NCBI GenBank assembly: GCA_020205615.1
Contig: CM035165.1
Span: 86,118,005-86,182,004 of the forward strand
Reading direction: 5' to 3'
DNA length: 64,000 bases
Source of the DNA: Panax quinquefolius
Taxonomy: Eukaryota > Streptophyta > Magnoliopsida > Apiales > Araliaceae
Below the pieces are notes generated by a model. The model saw only the letters and a program-made list of their open reading frames with translations, did no database searches and had not been told where the DNA came from. Both the position numbers and the translations under genes were made by a program. Below are positions 32,401 through 45,336 of the stretch, piece after piece; the stretch's first letter is position 1; each line of letters starts with the position of its first letter.

Positions 32401-33446
32401 TTGAGCTAAGTGACCTTCTCTTCCACAATTATAACATGCTTTGACTGAAGATCGCTAGCTTTGACCGATGTGTCCCTCCCTCCGTATTTGAAGCATATGA
32501 TAGTGGTCGCTCTCCTTCCTTAACCACTGTTCTTTGGTCTTGACATCTTTCCATCATTGTTGAATCTCCTTTTCTTGAAATGTCCATTTTTTGTCTTGGC
32601 TATGATTACCACCGGCGGGTTACCATTTCGCATGTTGATTCCTCCACGCTTGTTGTCACCGCTTCGATGACTGTTACCACTGGTATTTTCATTCTGCCGG
32701 CTGCTTTCTCTTAGTTGTGTTGACTTGTTATCGCGCTCCAACAACTGAGCCCTATTTATAACATCTGAATACAAACACAGTTTATGAGAAATAAGATATT
32801 GACGTATCTCTGGTTTTAAACCTCTTAAAAATATTCATGTCATTCGCTCCTCATTATCGACCAAATGGCCGCAAATTTAGCCTCATATTGCGACACGGTC
32901 ATATTGTTTTGTTCCACTTGATAAACTCCACCTCCTTCATGTGATTTAATACTTTCGGAAAGTACTTGTCGTTGAATGTACTCTTGAACTTCTCCCAAGA
33001 CATCTTGAGTCCAGTCAAATACGCGTTTCTGATTCCCACAAGTTATCTGCTTCTTCACGCAACATAAAGGTGGCGAAGGGAACCTTTTGCTCCTTGGAGC
33101 ATCCCAAGACATCAAATATCTTGGTGATTTACTTTATCCATGCTTCCGCCTTAAGTGGTTTTGGCTCTCCAATAAACTCCAGTGGTCCCAGCTCCTTGAA
33201 CTGTTTAGCGGTGACCGTCCGAGAATTTCCTGTGTTTACACCTGCATTTTGAACAGGAGCCGCTCTCGCCTGATGTTGCATGAATTGCATGAAGCCTCGG
33301 AACATTCCATCGTTCATCATTTGGTTAGTGTTGTTGTTTGCATAAGGATTATCGCCTTCCTGATGCACGTTGTCCTGGTTATTGATCTGTGGAGACTCAA
33401 CAGTCTCATGTTCTCCATTGATGTTCTCAACATTCTCGGATGCCAT
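32401..33446 (-). pseudogene. E2 gag with zinc knuckle, broken
   Basis: The start codon complement is at 33444-33446, giving MASENVENINGEHETVES. The gag core includes QFKELGPLEFIGEPKP and EQNNMTVSQYEAKFA. The C-terminal region (32520-32774) is rich in Arg, Asn and Gly. Of two CCHC knuckles the second survives as CYNCGREGHLAQFC (32400-32445), in a different frame from the first, which is damaged. Knuckles bind the element RNA for packaging. Frameshifts lie near 32840-33130. Confidence 0.88.
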
Positions 33447-33619
33447 TTTCAAACAATGCCACAAAACAAGGGTTAATTGACATGCAACATATTATCACTA
33501 TACTCTGACCGACCAATCAAATACCAAATAAACTTAGGTAGGTCATACTAGCGAAGGAATTCCCTATCTCTCCCCTCCTAGTTCTAGTCTCACATCTTAG
33601 CCAGGGATCATATCCCTAA

Positions 33620-33631
33620 GCTTTGATACCA
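33620..33631 (-). other. E2 primer-binding site
   Basis: The reverse complement is TGGTATCAAAGC, one mismatch from the initiator tRNA-Met 3' end, 2 bases from the LTR. Confidence 0.9.
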
Positions 33632-33633
33632 AC

Positions 33634-35629
33634 TAAGACGCCCCCAAAATTAGGTATACGTCACCCATCTTGGGTCGCCACTTACATGGTACATAAATTC
33701 AAATACAACTTAATAATACAACTATCGTGTACAATACGACAAAACATAAACTGTGAGTTTGAATACAAATATTGTCTACTAGAGATTATACAAACTCAAA
33801 AGGAGTCCTTATTACAATTATTATTACACTATTTCACAGAATAGTGAGGACTACTAATGCTATCATCTGGTCCGTCACTCCGTTCCCCGACTAGTCCCTG
33901 CTACGTTCTCATTTCCTGAAGAGAACAATAAATGTAAAAGGGTGAGCTCAACTAGCCCATTAGGAAATATTATGACTAAGATAATGCAGAATATATTATC
34001 GTTAGCCTTCAATAGTGTTAAACTAATACAATATAACAACCATGAAGTTTAACTGCAGCGAAACAAACAATCCATTAAAAGAGTCAAGTAGAGAATAAAA
34101 TCTACAATCTTTTATGATTTAAAAGGTTTTTCATCACTTTTATCGCTGGGACTCAGCTTAATAAATAATCCACATCATCGAATCACCCCTGCACTACGGC
34201 CAATGATATTCTTTAGTATCACGACCACAATTATCCATGCACTACGGGCCAAGAATATTTGTATATTCAATAATGGTCATGATCATGCAACAACTGTCCA
34301 TCAATGCACTACGGGCCAATGAGGACTTTTACCACATCATTTGTAACATTACGGTAATGATTACACTGAATAATCCCTGGTCATAATCATACCAAGTTCA
34401 TCTATGCACTATAGGCCACGGATGACTTTCAACAAAATATAAACATGAGGATAGTGACAATGATATAAGAATTCAATAAAACAAGTTCAAAAATTATTTT
34501 ATCCAGGATCTAATAACGTCCAAATTGTCAACATTATACTGCTTTGTAGAGTAAAATTCAAGAATGCTCAGAAGAATATTTCCATGAAAAGATACTGGAT
34601 GAAGCGCAAATATCAAGGATATTCCACTAATTTCATGGAGTATAGAAGTCAAAACTTTAACCAACTGAGTATAATAAGGAATGGAATAACAAAAGAAATC
34701 ACCGTGCATGCGATAGACCACACAGCAAAAGTTATTCCAACAGTATAAATAAATAACGGAATCAGTCCCCCAAGATAAAATGCATGAATATGTGATATTC
34801 CAACAGTAATAATAAAGATTTTAATCAGTCCCCAGTAAAATGCATGTGACAGAATCTTAGAAAATTTTGTGTTTATAGAGTATTTTACTAATTTCGCTGC
34901 TTACGACTCAAATATCACGTCCAAGATCTCCAAATTTAACTCCAAACAACATTCATTATTAATATTATAACTCACAATATTTATCAACCAGGTCGTTCCC
35001 AAGAAAGAGGGGGCTTTCTAATAAGGATTTCTCCCTATCGACGCGCCGAATTAGGTGACCAAACCTCTCCTCGATGTAACTTCTAGACATTGTAAATATT
35101 GAAATTTATAATATGAATAACTTTGTCGCCTCAAGTATTGATTTAATAAAAATCATTTTATGCGCAGATGATACCGTGACAATAATTGAATCAATAATAT
35201 GATAGATATGATGCAACAATTCTCGTAGCAATAATTGAGTATAAATCGAGTGACTTCTCACGTAAGCATCAATAATCAATACCGTGCTACTATGCAACCA
35301 CGCCAGACATCGTGCTTTTAACATCTAGGTGTTTCAAATAGCTAATTCAGTAAAACTTCATTGTTTATTTTCATAAAGTATTTTTGTCATTTTCTCAATC
35401 CGACAATAATTCCGCTGTGGGGTCCACCAATGATTGTGCCGCATTTATGCGAATATTCCCGTTAAAACGAATATTCCCCACCAATCGAATATTATATAAA
35501 GAACTTGCGTATTTTGCAAAATTTGTAAATATTACCCACAACTATAACATTATATCAAATCCACACCATAATATTCAAAAATATATTTCGAGAAAATTTA
35601 ATCTTCATTCAAAAAGTTGGGGTCTTATA
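33634..35629 (-). repeat. E2 5' LTR (1996 bp, internally deleted)
   Basis: Both termini are decayed (TAAGACG instead of TGTGACG; CTTATA instead of CTTACA). Compared with the 3' LTR, about 0.93 kb is missing at about 34855, joining the repeat region (GCATGTGA) directly to AAAATTTTGTGTTTATAGA. The missing part includes the TATA box. Confidence 0.92.
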
Positions 35630-35634
35630 TTGCA
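35630..35634. repeat. E2 target-site duplication, right copy (TTGCA)
   Basis: Matches 25910-25914. The E1 RT resumes immediately after it. Confidence 0.95.
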
Positions 35635-36109
35635 ACTGGTCAAACAGGTCATCAATGCGAGGTAGCGGATACCTATTCTTGATAGTGACTTGGTTTAATT
35701 CCCTGTAATCAATACAAAGTCGCATACTCCCGTCTTTCTTCTTTACAAATAAAACAGGAGCACCCCAAGGAGATGTACTAGGACGAATGAAACCGATGTC
35801 CAACAACTCCTGTAGTTGGACCTTTAACTCCTGAAGTTCAATAGGAGCCATTCGATATGGGGTTTTACAAATGGGCTTTGTACCAGGTTCAAGATCAATA
35901 AAGAATTCAACTTCACGTTCTGGGGGTAGACCGAGAAGTTCTTCAGGAAATACGTCAGGAAAGTCAATAACAATAGGAATATTATTCAAATCTGACGTGT
36001 CTTTATTCAAATCCATAACATGGGCTAAGAAAGCTTGACATCCGTTTTTCAATAAACGAATAGCTTTATGACTTGATATGACAGTGATTGATTTTAATGG
36101 TTTAGTTGC
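35635..36109 (-). pseudogene. E1 reverse transcriptase N-terminal part
   Basis: Reads [60 protein letters not shown] and [19 protein letters not shown], then breaks off at the E2 insertion within IDDLFDQLQ. This frame is open over its whole length and fits the RT fragment at 25264-25914. Confidence 0.95.
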
Positions 36110-36590
36110 TTAAATTCGAACAACAGGTTGATTAGGAATATGAAAACTAACAACCTTACGAAAACAATCAATTTTGGCATGATGAGTGGTTAACCAATCA
36201 ATCCCTAAAATCACGTCAAATGCAAGTATCTTTAAAGAGATAAGGTCAACAGGTAAGGTGATGGTTCCAACTTGGATCAAACAAGATTTATAAACAGTGG
36301 ATGTGATGAAAGTTTCTCCTAATGGAGTCTCCATAGATAAATTAAAGTCTAATTTCTCCGGAGTCAAGTTTAAACGTTGAGCACAAGCAGGAGAAATAAA
36401 TGAATGGGTAGCACCGGTATCTAGTAAGGTATAAAATTTGCATGAATTTATGATTAGCTTACTCGTGATCACCTCGTTTGGGTTCCTTGCATGTTGACCA
36501 GTCACAACAAACGCTCTTCTAGTAACCGTTGACTTTGACTTTTCTGGGACAGCCTTTTGAGTCACCATCCCAGCTAGACTTGGTTTCGCT
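36110..36590 (-). pseudogene. E1 aspartic protease
   Basis: The retropepsin catalytic motif is LLDTGATHSFISPACAQ, followed by VILGIDWLTTHHAKIDCFRK, the conserved ILG-DWL block of plant gypsy proteases. A TAA near 36110 separates it from RT, whereas relatives read through as a Gln/Leu position. The protease cleaves the Gag-Pol precursor in the particle. Confidence 0.93.
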
Positions 36591-37683
36591 ATAGTGCAAT
36601 CTCGAGCGACATGTCCTTCCTTTCCACAATTATAACATACCTTAAACTATTGTGGGCAGTTTGGGCTGATATGTCCTTCTTTTTCGCACTTATAGCATAT
36701 GACCGGTGGTCGTTCTCCTCCTTTGGAACCAGTTGCTTCTGGTGCTGATGTCTTCATATTGTCATTGTTGAATCTCCTCTTTTTAAAATTTCCTCCCGAC
36801 TCGCTTCTTCTATTCTCATGGCCACGATTACCACTAGAGTGGTTGCCGCTCTTATCCGTATTTTTCTTTCTCCGCTGGTTATCGTTGTTCTGATGACTGT
36901 TGTCACTGGTATGATCCTGGTTGTGGTCCCTCAGTTGACCGTACTCATTATCTCGCTCTAATAATTGAGCCCTATTGACAACATTTGAATAGAGAGAAAA
37001 TTTATGAGAAATGAGATATTAACGTATGCCGGGTTTCCAACCTCTCAGAAACATCTGCGTCATACGTTCCTCATTCTCCACCAAATGAGGTGCAAACCTA
37101 GATAACTCCGCGAACTTCACCTCGTACTAGGACATTGTCATGTTATTTTGTTCAAATCTAATAAACTTTACATCCTTCATATGACGAACACTTTCAGGAA
37201 AGTATTTGTCATTGAACAGTTTTTGAAATGTCTCGCAAGACACTGCGGCTGGATGGGTACGCTTCACAGATTCCCAGCAGTAATATGCCTCATTACGTAA
37301 CATAAAAGTGGCGAATGGAACTTTTTGTTCCTCCGTGCATCCCAAGACATCGAATATCTTGGTAATTTGCTTGACCCACGTCTTCGCCTTAATCAGATCC
37401 GTCTTTCCCCAGAATTATGGTGGTCCTAACTCTTTGAATCGCCTTGTCATGACCAACCGTGTGGCGTTGCCATTGTTTCTACCAGTATTTTGAATAGAAT
37501 CTCCTTCGTCTGGTTTTTGCATGAATCGCAAAAAGCTTCTAAACATCTCATCGCTCATCGTCCCGCTTTCGGTGGTGTTTTTATAGAGGAACATTGCCAC
37601 TGTTGTACGCTTCTCTCCTCATTGGTGAGCAAAGGTGTCTCCACGGTCTCATTTACTCCATCGTTAACATTCTCAAATGACAT
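36591..37683 (-). pseudogene. E1 gag with two CCHC zinc knuckles
   Basis: Start codon complement at 37681-37683, about 176 bases from the primer-binding site. Gag core at 37127-37345 (MGCTEEQKVPFATFMLR, KLFNDKYFPESVRHMKDV). Basic linker at 36770-36900. The two knuckles are CYKCEKEGHISPNC and CYNCGKEGHVARDC (36600-36700), separated by a TAG stop. Other stops, such as that in the Q of MTMSQYE near 37127 (TAG), break the frame. The knuckle ligands themselves are intact. Confidence 0.92.
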
Positions 37684-37858
37684 TCTCAAATCATCGCCAT
37701 AAAATAAGGGTTAATTTAACAAATTAAAAAATCACATAATATCCCTATATTATGACCGACCAACAAATAAGCTTAGGTAGGACACACTAGTGAAGGATTT
37801 ACTCATCTCTGCCATCCTAGTTCTATTCCCCGATCTCCGCCAGAGATCATATCCCTAA

Positions 37859-37870
37859 GCTCTGATACCA
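37859..37870 (-). other. E1 primer-binding site
   Basis: The reverse complement is TGGTATCAGAGC, an exact match to the plant initiator tRNA-Met 3' end, 2 bases from the LTR. Confidence 0.95.
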
Positions 37871-37872
37871 AC

Positions 37873-40448
37873 TGTGACGCCCCCAAAATAGGTATACAAC
37901 ACCCATTCTGAGTCGTCAAAATATATGGTACAGAAACAACTACAACTTTATTAATACAACATAAAAACTGTGAGTTTAAATACAAATATTATCATCTAGA
38001 CAATATCCACGCTCAAATAAGTCCTCTTTACAATTATTGATACATTATTTTACAAAAAGGGAGAGGACTACTAAAACAACTTTTTAGATCCTTCATTCTA
38101 TACCCCAACTAGTACTCGCTACATTCTCGCATCCTGAGAAGAAAAATGCAACAAAAAGGAAAAGGGTGAGCTCAACTATCCCAGTAAAGAATATTATGAC
38201 TAAGATAACATAAAATAAATTATCGTTAGTCTTCAATAGGGAAAAATCTGATAAAATACAATAGACAACAAGTTTCAGATCAATATTCGCAGTGGAAATA
38301 ATAATTCATTAGAAGAGTTAAGTAGAGAATGAAATCTACTATCTTCTATATATGAATTTAAAAGTTCATCGTCGATATTTTATCCCTGTAACATCAATCA
38401 ATATATATCTGGAATCAAATATTCATCTTTGCACTACAGGCCAAAGATATTCATCAGTTGGTCATGTTCATCTAAACACCTGTTCATCTTTGCACTACGG
38501 GCCAAAGATATTCATCAGAATTCATTCATCTTTGTACTACAGGCCAAAGATATTTAGTAATATCATCATTTAGGACTGAGGATGATGAAAAATATTTTAA
38601 AGAAAACGAATCCAGTGAAACAAAAGAATAAATATTAAGTATTCGTATTTCAGCTATTCCATGTCTAAAAATACCTCATAAATAATCATAGTGGAGTAAA
38701 ATTCAAGAATGATCAAAACATGGATACAATCAAAGCTAGTATCCATAATAGATATTTTGAACAAAAAGAAGAAAATTTCATTTTTCGGTGAATAGTGTTG
38801 TATACGTGAATAGTAACCCCGATATAAAAAGTTCCAAATTTGATAAAGAAGTTTAAACCAGTATTTCGGCATAATGATATTGAAGAAAATAATATCATTT
38901 AAGAAGAAAATAACATTCCTTACCTCGAAAAGACAGTACTTCTGACTGGAATACTGAATATAGTCTTGAAGGGAACTCGCACCATATAGTAACACTCAAG
39001 GTATCAAAATACTCGCAAAAATACACTCGATAATATAGAGAGAGAAAGAGAGAGAAAACTTTAGTTTCTGGTGTGATTTTCAATTCTAACCTAAGCACCC
39101 TATTTATAGGAAAATGCTTAGAACACCAAAGCAGAAAATTTAATAAAATAATAATATATTTATATAAATTTCCTACGTACACCAAGAATCTGAATTCAGC
39201 AACTTAACACATGTTTAATGAGGCCCAAAAATGTAAAAAAAACGTTTTTCTTAAAAAAAATTAAAACTTCCAAAAATTAATTATTTCGGAACTTCAATAA
39301 TTCATAATAAATGGTCCTTTTGTCAGAAAAATTCAAACCTTATGTCTTTTCCATAGGAAATTCCATTATCTATAACTTTGTAGAAGAAAGTTTTTCCAAA
39401 TTCCAAACAGAAATTGACCGAATTCCACAAACGGGCGATTCTACAGGCTATAATCAAATTTCAACAAGAAATGGGTCCACGTATATGTTTAACATGTTTT
39501 AAACAACTTTTGCAACAAAAATACTCTTCTTCTCCTCATATACTCATATATCCCACATTCATTGTAAAAATATCATCATTATTATATTATAATAATATAA
39601 TAAAATATTATTTTATCGTAAAAGATAAAATATCAATTTTAACAATTGTCACTTTAAAATTTTCTCCATCTATATCCACATAAAATGAATATTTTCCTCA
39701 TCATATAAATTAATAATTAATTATTCACAAATAATATTATTGAATCACAAGATCGATAATCGTGCAGCTTCCTGTGAAAGAGGGGGGCTTAATAAGGATT
39801 TCTCTTTCTCGGTGCGTAATTAGTGACCAAACCTCTCCTTAGACAAAAGTTTCTAGACATTGCCAATAATGTTATCTAATAATATTATTCGGATAATATG
39901 AATTATTGCTTCGATAATGGAAAATATCGTGTAGTGACAATTATCAAACAACAAATAATATAAAATATCAACACAACAATTATCAATCAATAAAATAAAA
40001 TATCTTTGATAAGAATTACCGTAATAATTATTGAGTAGTGCCTTCACGTAAGTAAGAATCAATAATTGGTGCAATACTGCAGTGCTATCTTTGTATGACA
40101 ACGCCAGACATCGTGTTTTAACAACCGTATTCCAACAAGATAATTCTGTGAATAACTACGCCATTATTTATAAACAACTTATACTTGTCATTTGCTTCAT
40201 CCAATCGCTTTCCGTTATGGGGCCCACACAAGGCTACGCCGTCGTACGAATATTCCCCGACAGTAAGAATATTCTACGACCAAACGAATATCCTCCGATA
40301 AAAATGAATATTTTATAACCACTTGCTTATTTAAAATATTTGTGCATTTTATCCATAACTAACCACATTAATCAAATCAACCCTTCCTATTTCAAAATGA
40401 TAAATAGAGGAAATTAAATTTCATTTATTAATAATTTGGGGTCTTACA
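37873..40448 (-). repeat. E1 5' LTR (2576 bp)
   Basis: Pairs with 20707-23319 end to end. It has a TATA box at 39101-39108 and GCACTAC-core repeats at 38428-38560. Differences from its partner are many short indels, notably around 38790-38960 and 39760-39830. Confidence 0.95.
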
Positions 40449-43400
40449 AACTTGCCTGCACCGTTGATTACCGCTACGCAATTTATAACGCTTTATCCGA
40501 AGACCTAATATTAGTAATATAGATCTCAAATATTAGAATAATATCATCATAATAAAATACTATTATATATATATATATATAGAATAACCAAAACACATAA
40601 CACATAACCCTATCAGTCTATAACACATATAAGACTCGGTATCAAGTCAAACTATTACAGTCTGAGTTGAACACGACACAAATCTGACATCCCGATGGTC
40701 TAGTCGGATAAATCTCGAGTTTAAGTTCAATTAAACTCTGTCTAAACACTTAACCATTATCTACAATAATTTATTAACAGTCAAAATATTTTTCGTAAGC
40801 TCGTAATAATTTTTAAATAATCATGAATTTTCCATTATTAATATCGTATTTAAATGAATTAAATACCACATAATTCTAATATCATTAATATTTATTTATT
40901 ATCAAATATTAATGAAATACATGTCATAATATTATAATATACTTATAATATATCAAAGTATTTTAATACTTTAAAATCACCTTTATATGATTTTTAAACA
41001 ATTAAATTCATTATCCGATAATTACTTTTAATATTAAAATATTAATATTTTCATGAAAAAATATCAAAAGTTATATTTTATAACTTAAAATATTTTTATA
41101 ATACTTAAATCCTTTTTATATGATTTATAAATAATTAATTCTATTTTCCATAATTTATTGAATATTTTATTAAATAAACTAATTATCATTAATATTAATT
41201 AATTAATTAATTTCATTATAAAATATTAAAAGTCACTAAAGATATTTTATTATACCATAATATTATTTTTCATGATTTTTCATGTATTAAAATCATTTTA
41301 AATAATTTATTTAATATTATAATTAAAAAATGAAATAACATTTATATTCCAAAATATTAAATATTTATGAAATATACTCAAAATAATTAAAAACTATTTT
41401 TCAGACTTTAAAATAATTTTTCAGAATTTATTTTGCATTTTTAATAATTAAAATCTATTTAATTCGATTTATTTAATAAAATAATTAATTTTCGTAATTA
41501 AGTGTCGCTAAAGGGCCCTATAGTGACAGAACCATCGCTATAGGTGTTCTTGGCATGTTCTTGAGTGTTCTTCAGCCCTTCATGTCAGTTACAAGCTAGC
41601 TAGTTTGACCACCATTTGATTCAAGGTTATATGGTTTCTGGGCTGGCTAATGGGTTATGATTATAGTATGAGTGTAACACTACAATTATGAACAAGTTTC
41701 ATAGCCATAACATCAATAAATTGTAAGATCCAAGCTCGCAAAGTTACTGTCAAAGGCCTGCTGGGTTTTTTGGGTTACCTAGAAACCCAGACAAGTTCGA
41801 GTACTCACTATGTGGATCAAATATCTCAGGGTTCTGGTCATTAGTTAAGTGTTCTGGAGGTTTAAACATATAGTAATGATGTCAGGGTACCATAATATAT
41901 CATTATATCATCCTAACAACAACAGATCTAAGAGATCAAGGCCGGTCAAACTAGTGGTTAGGAGTTGTTCTTGATGAATTCTAGGTTTTCCAGAAATTCA
42001 TCCGAAAAGTTGGTCAACGCTTGTTTGACCATGATTACTTTGATTATGAGCACGATCCGGGCGATATAATGGTTTGAGTATGTAGATCGCATGTCAGACT
42101 ACAAAGATCAAACAATAACTTGACCAAAATATAAAATAACAGCAAGATCAGATGCGTTGAAAATATTGTCAGACAACACGCTGGGTTCTAGGTTGCCCAG
42201 AAGCGTACTCCCGTGATTGGTCAACTCTGTTTGACCGATCATAACATGAAATCTAGACACGATCCACCCCTGATTCCAGTTACAGAACAAAGACCACATG
42301 GCATACTACAAGTTATAACTCTTAAAACATAAAAACAATAAACAGGAAATGTTCTATGAGCCCTGACATTCGGTTGTCAGGCCATGTTCTAAGGTTCATA
42401 GTCAGTTTCAAAAATCACGATTTCATGCAACTAGATGTAATGGATCTTGGATTTAACAACCCAGATCACTAAAATACACCTTAATACATAACTTTAAACA
42501 ATAGATCCTAACATCTAACATCAAATCATAAAATTTTAAGATTTAGGGTTCTTTACCACTTTGAGCTTTGATCTTGGATTCTGACTTCTGATCTTGATCT
42601 TGGAATGCTAAATCTTGATCATGGCTTGGTTTCTCACTCTTTCTCACACTAAGTCTCGAATTTTAGAGAGAGAGGGTCTTGGGAGAAAATGAAAATTAAA
42701 GTGGCCCTTTCTCTCTCTTTAATCTTATAAATTGATACAATGTTGCTATGATCTGCAAAAATTCGGCTGGTTGGCTATTATTTAAGTCACATGGCTGATA
42801 TCAAATGGTTTACCAACTCCACTAGGACAACTCTTGCAAGTTAAGTCACAATAATGCAACAAAGGGTAAAAATGTCATTTCGCACACAAAATAAATGGCA
42901 TACTTGTCTTTTTCCAAACCCTTAGGGTTTAGGGTTTGAATCTTTAAGGTTTAGGGTTTGAACCCATAGGTTTTGGTAATTTAATTTCTAAAATTTCCAA
43001 TTTAGGTTTTAAAAATCGAAAATTAATAAATCGAAATTATAATTAGAATTTTCTAATTATATTAAAATCTCTTAATCATAATTTAATTCTTGCTAATTAG
43101 GATTAGTATTTCCTAATTAAAATTGCTAATTTAGCAATTAGGGTCAAAATCATGGATTATGGTTTACAACCCAAAAATTAGGGTTTCTAATAGAAAATAG
43201 TTTTCTAATTTAGAAATTAGATTTCTTTATTAGATTAGGATTTTCTAATTACTTATAACTTGAAAATTAGGATTAATATTTCCTAATTAACCTTGAAATC
43301 TATTTAATTAACACTTAGGTTTTCCCTATTTATAAATTAGGGTTTCAAATCCATAAATTACGGTTTAAATTTTGAAATTAGGATTTGCTAAATAATTATG

Positions 43401-44509
43401 CTTTACCCTAATTAATATTATAATTAATAGTACTTGAGCATTATAATTATCCTTAAGTTCCCAGATTAGGGTTTCAACTTCTGAATTAGTGTTTTGGATT
43501 CTCAGAACTGAAATTAGGGTTTCCAAAACCGGTTTCTAGGGTTTCTTATAATTCGCTAGGGTTTTCTAACCGAACGTTGACGTTCTTAATATATACTTAG
43601 GGTTTGTTACAGATATCGCTTATCCGTCAACCTCGACCATAACCACATACACGTACACATATACAACCATATACACGTAACATATTCACGTATTCCTTAA
43701 TCCTGAATGATTCACCTAAATCCTTAACAGAATTTTGAAATCCTCAAAATTCCTTCTTAAAAATATCAAACGCATACACTTATTTTCTGTCTAGGTTCTA
43801 ATATTGAACCTTAAATCAATAAATTAAAATTTTAAAAATTTTCTAAATTCTCGGGTTGTCACATTCACCCTTCTTCTAAAAATTTCGTCCCCGAAATTTA
43901 CCTTACACCATACACCATTCACCATTCCTTCCAATCATCACATGCTACCCAATACATTCCTCACAAGAATAAAAATTTTGAAATTGTGCTGAGGGATTTT
44001 ACAGACTATTGTCTATCATTTTCGCAAAGGTTATATAGAAATTCATCCGCAAACCGTCTTAACTTACGGACATAGTGGGTAATTAGCCCGATATGCCCTG
44101 TACTTATAAAGTACTTCTGGTCTGATCTGTTTCTCGTATCCGCCTTGGGCGCATAAACTTTTACCTCAATCTTATTGGATTCCGCACCAAAATAATTTGG
44201 TTTAGGAAAGTTTTCAAAGAACTCTTACAGTTTTCATAAACATTAGTCTAGCTGAATCGAATAGCATAGACTCATATCAATAATTCAATTCATCTGAATT
44301 ATTTAAGTGTAGCCAAACCCCGTTGGCAAATTAAAATTTTGAAAATATTTTTGAGAATGACGTTATGATGTTGTACTGTATTAACAGTCCGTTTGAGGAT
44401 ACCGTCATTATATGACTTTGTCATAACACATCATACAATAGTGGAACAATGATTTTTAGATCGAATTCACACTAAGTATTCATGCATTTACAACTCTATC
44501 AACTTTTAT
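40449..44509 (-). repeat. Element A 5' LTR, second segment
   Basis: Continues the 5' LTR of A after E1, aligned with 7105-10804 and then 18681-19030, so it lacks the CACTA element. Empty CACTA site at 44158-44160. TATA-like box at 42722-42729. It ends where E4 is inserted. Confidence 0.94.
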
Positions 44510-45336
44510 TGCAAGACTCCAACTTTTATAAATAAAGATGAATTTTCTATAATTATCATTTTTGAATATTATGGAATAAATTTGATATAATATTATAGTT
44601 GTGGGTAGTATTTATAAATTCTGCAAAGTAAGCAAGTGGTTATATTATATTCGATTGTTCGGGGAATATTCGTTTTAGCAGAGAATATTCGTACAACGGC
44701 GCAATCATTGGTGGACCCCACAATAGAATTATGTCGGATTGAGAAAATGACAAAAATATTTTTATGAAAATAACGGCAGAAGTTTTACCGTTGATACTGT
44801 TGAACTACTCGGTAGTAAAAGTACAAATGTCTACGCATGTGGTTGCATAGTAGCACACGATATATGATTATTGATGCTTACGTGAGAAGTCATTCAGTTT
44901 TGTTCAATTATTGCTATAGTAATTGTTGCATAGTATCTCACGTTATTTGATTCAATTATTGTCGATATTTTTATATATTGTTAAAATCAATAATTGAGAC
45001 GACAAAATTATTAATATTATTATTTGCAATATTAACGATGTCTAGAAGTTCCGTCAAGGAGAGGTTTGGTCACCTAATTGCGTGCCAATAGGGAGAAATC
45101 CTTATTGGAAAGCCCCCTCTTTCCTGGGAACGACCTGGTCGATTAATATTGTGAATTGTAATAAAGATGATAAATGTTGTTAAAATTATTAAGGTAATTT
45201 TTATGAAGTTTGCTTATTTTATGGATTCCTATTTACCCATTTTTCAAAATAATCGGTAGAAAATTTTTTAAAGGTGGGGGCCACATGTGGGGCCCATATG
45301 TGTTGGAAAAATGATTTTTGAAATGGAAGAGTATAC

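Larger units (their letters stand above)
25915..35629 (-). mobile_element. E2: Ty3/gypsy retrotransposon nested in the E1 reverse transcriptase
   Basis: It starts TGTGACGCCCCC and ends GGTCTTATA (CA changed to TA), with 5-bp duplications TTGCA. Gene order and proteins are those of E1 but the LTRs belong to another subfamily (CAAAATTAGG start, different repeats). All genes are broken. Its 5' LTR has lost about 0.9 kb including the promoter. Confidence 0.96.
20707..40448 (-). mobile_element. E1: Ty3/gypsy (Tekay/Del-like chromovirus) retrotransposon, 19.7 kb including nested E2
   Basis: It starts TGTGACGCC and ends GGTCTTACA with direct repeats AACTT at 20702-20706 and 40449-40453. The uninterrupted site is visible in the other LTR of A at 7105-7109. 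Gene order on the - strand is gag, protease, RT, RNase H, integrase and chromodomain-like tail. E2 is inserted in the RT. Without E2 the element is about 10.0 kb. It is inactive: stops in gag, an RT active-site change and integrase frameshifts. Confidence 0.96.
6491..44509 (-). mobile_element. Element A: - strand LTR retrotransposon with very long LTRs and almost no internal region, interrupted three times
   Basis: The same sequence begins at 6491 and at 20057 (TGAGGGCCCCGAA). Immediately left of the second copy lies GCTTTGATACCA, the complement of an iMet-type primer-binding site, so A is on the - strand and 20057 starts its 5' LTR. The copies align from 6491 to about 19030 (less the CACTA) and from 20057 to 44509 (less E1). 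The region between them holds at most about 1 kb and no protein-coding sequence. This resembles a non-autonomous LARD-like element that would depend on proteins from other elements. Its outer right end lies beyond the window because E4 interrupts the 5' LTR at 44510. The 5 bases before 6491 (AATTG) are the expected target duplication. Confidence 0.85.

Noticed and set aside
33623..33844. 73-codon + strand frame identical to one at 25901-26122
   Set aside because: Antisense frame in the two E2 LTRs; identity is due to LTR duplication.
36699..36893. + strand Leu/Phe-rich frame
   Set aside because: Antisense to the basic gag linker of E1 (Arg/Lys codons read as Ser/Phe/Leu on the other strand).
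37859..37870. tRNA-Met-like sequences at LTR borders considered as tRNA gene fragments
   Set aside because: They are 12-base primer-binding sites next to LTRs; no cloverleaf follows.
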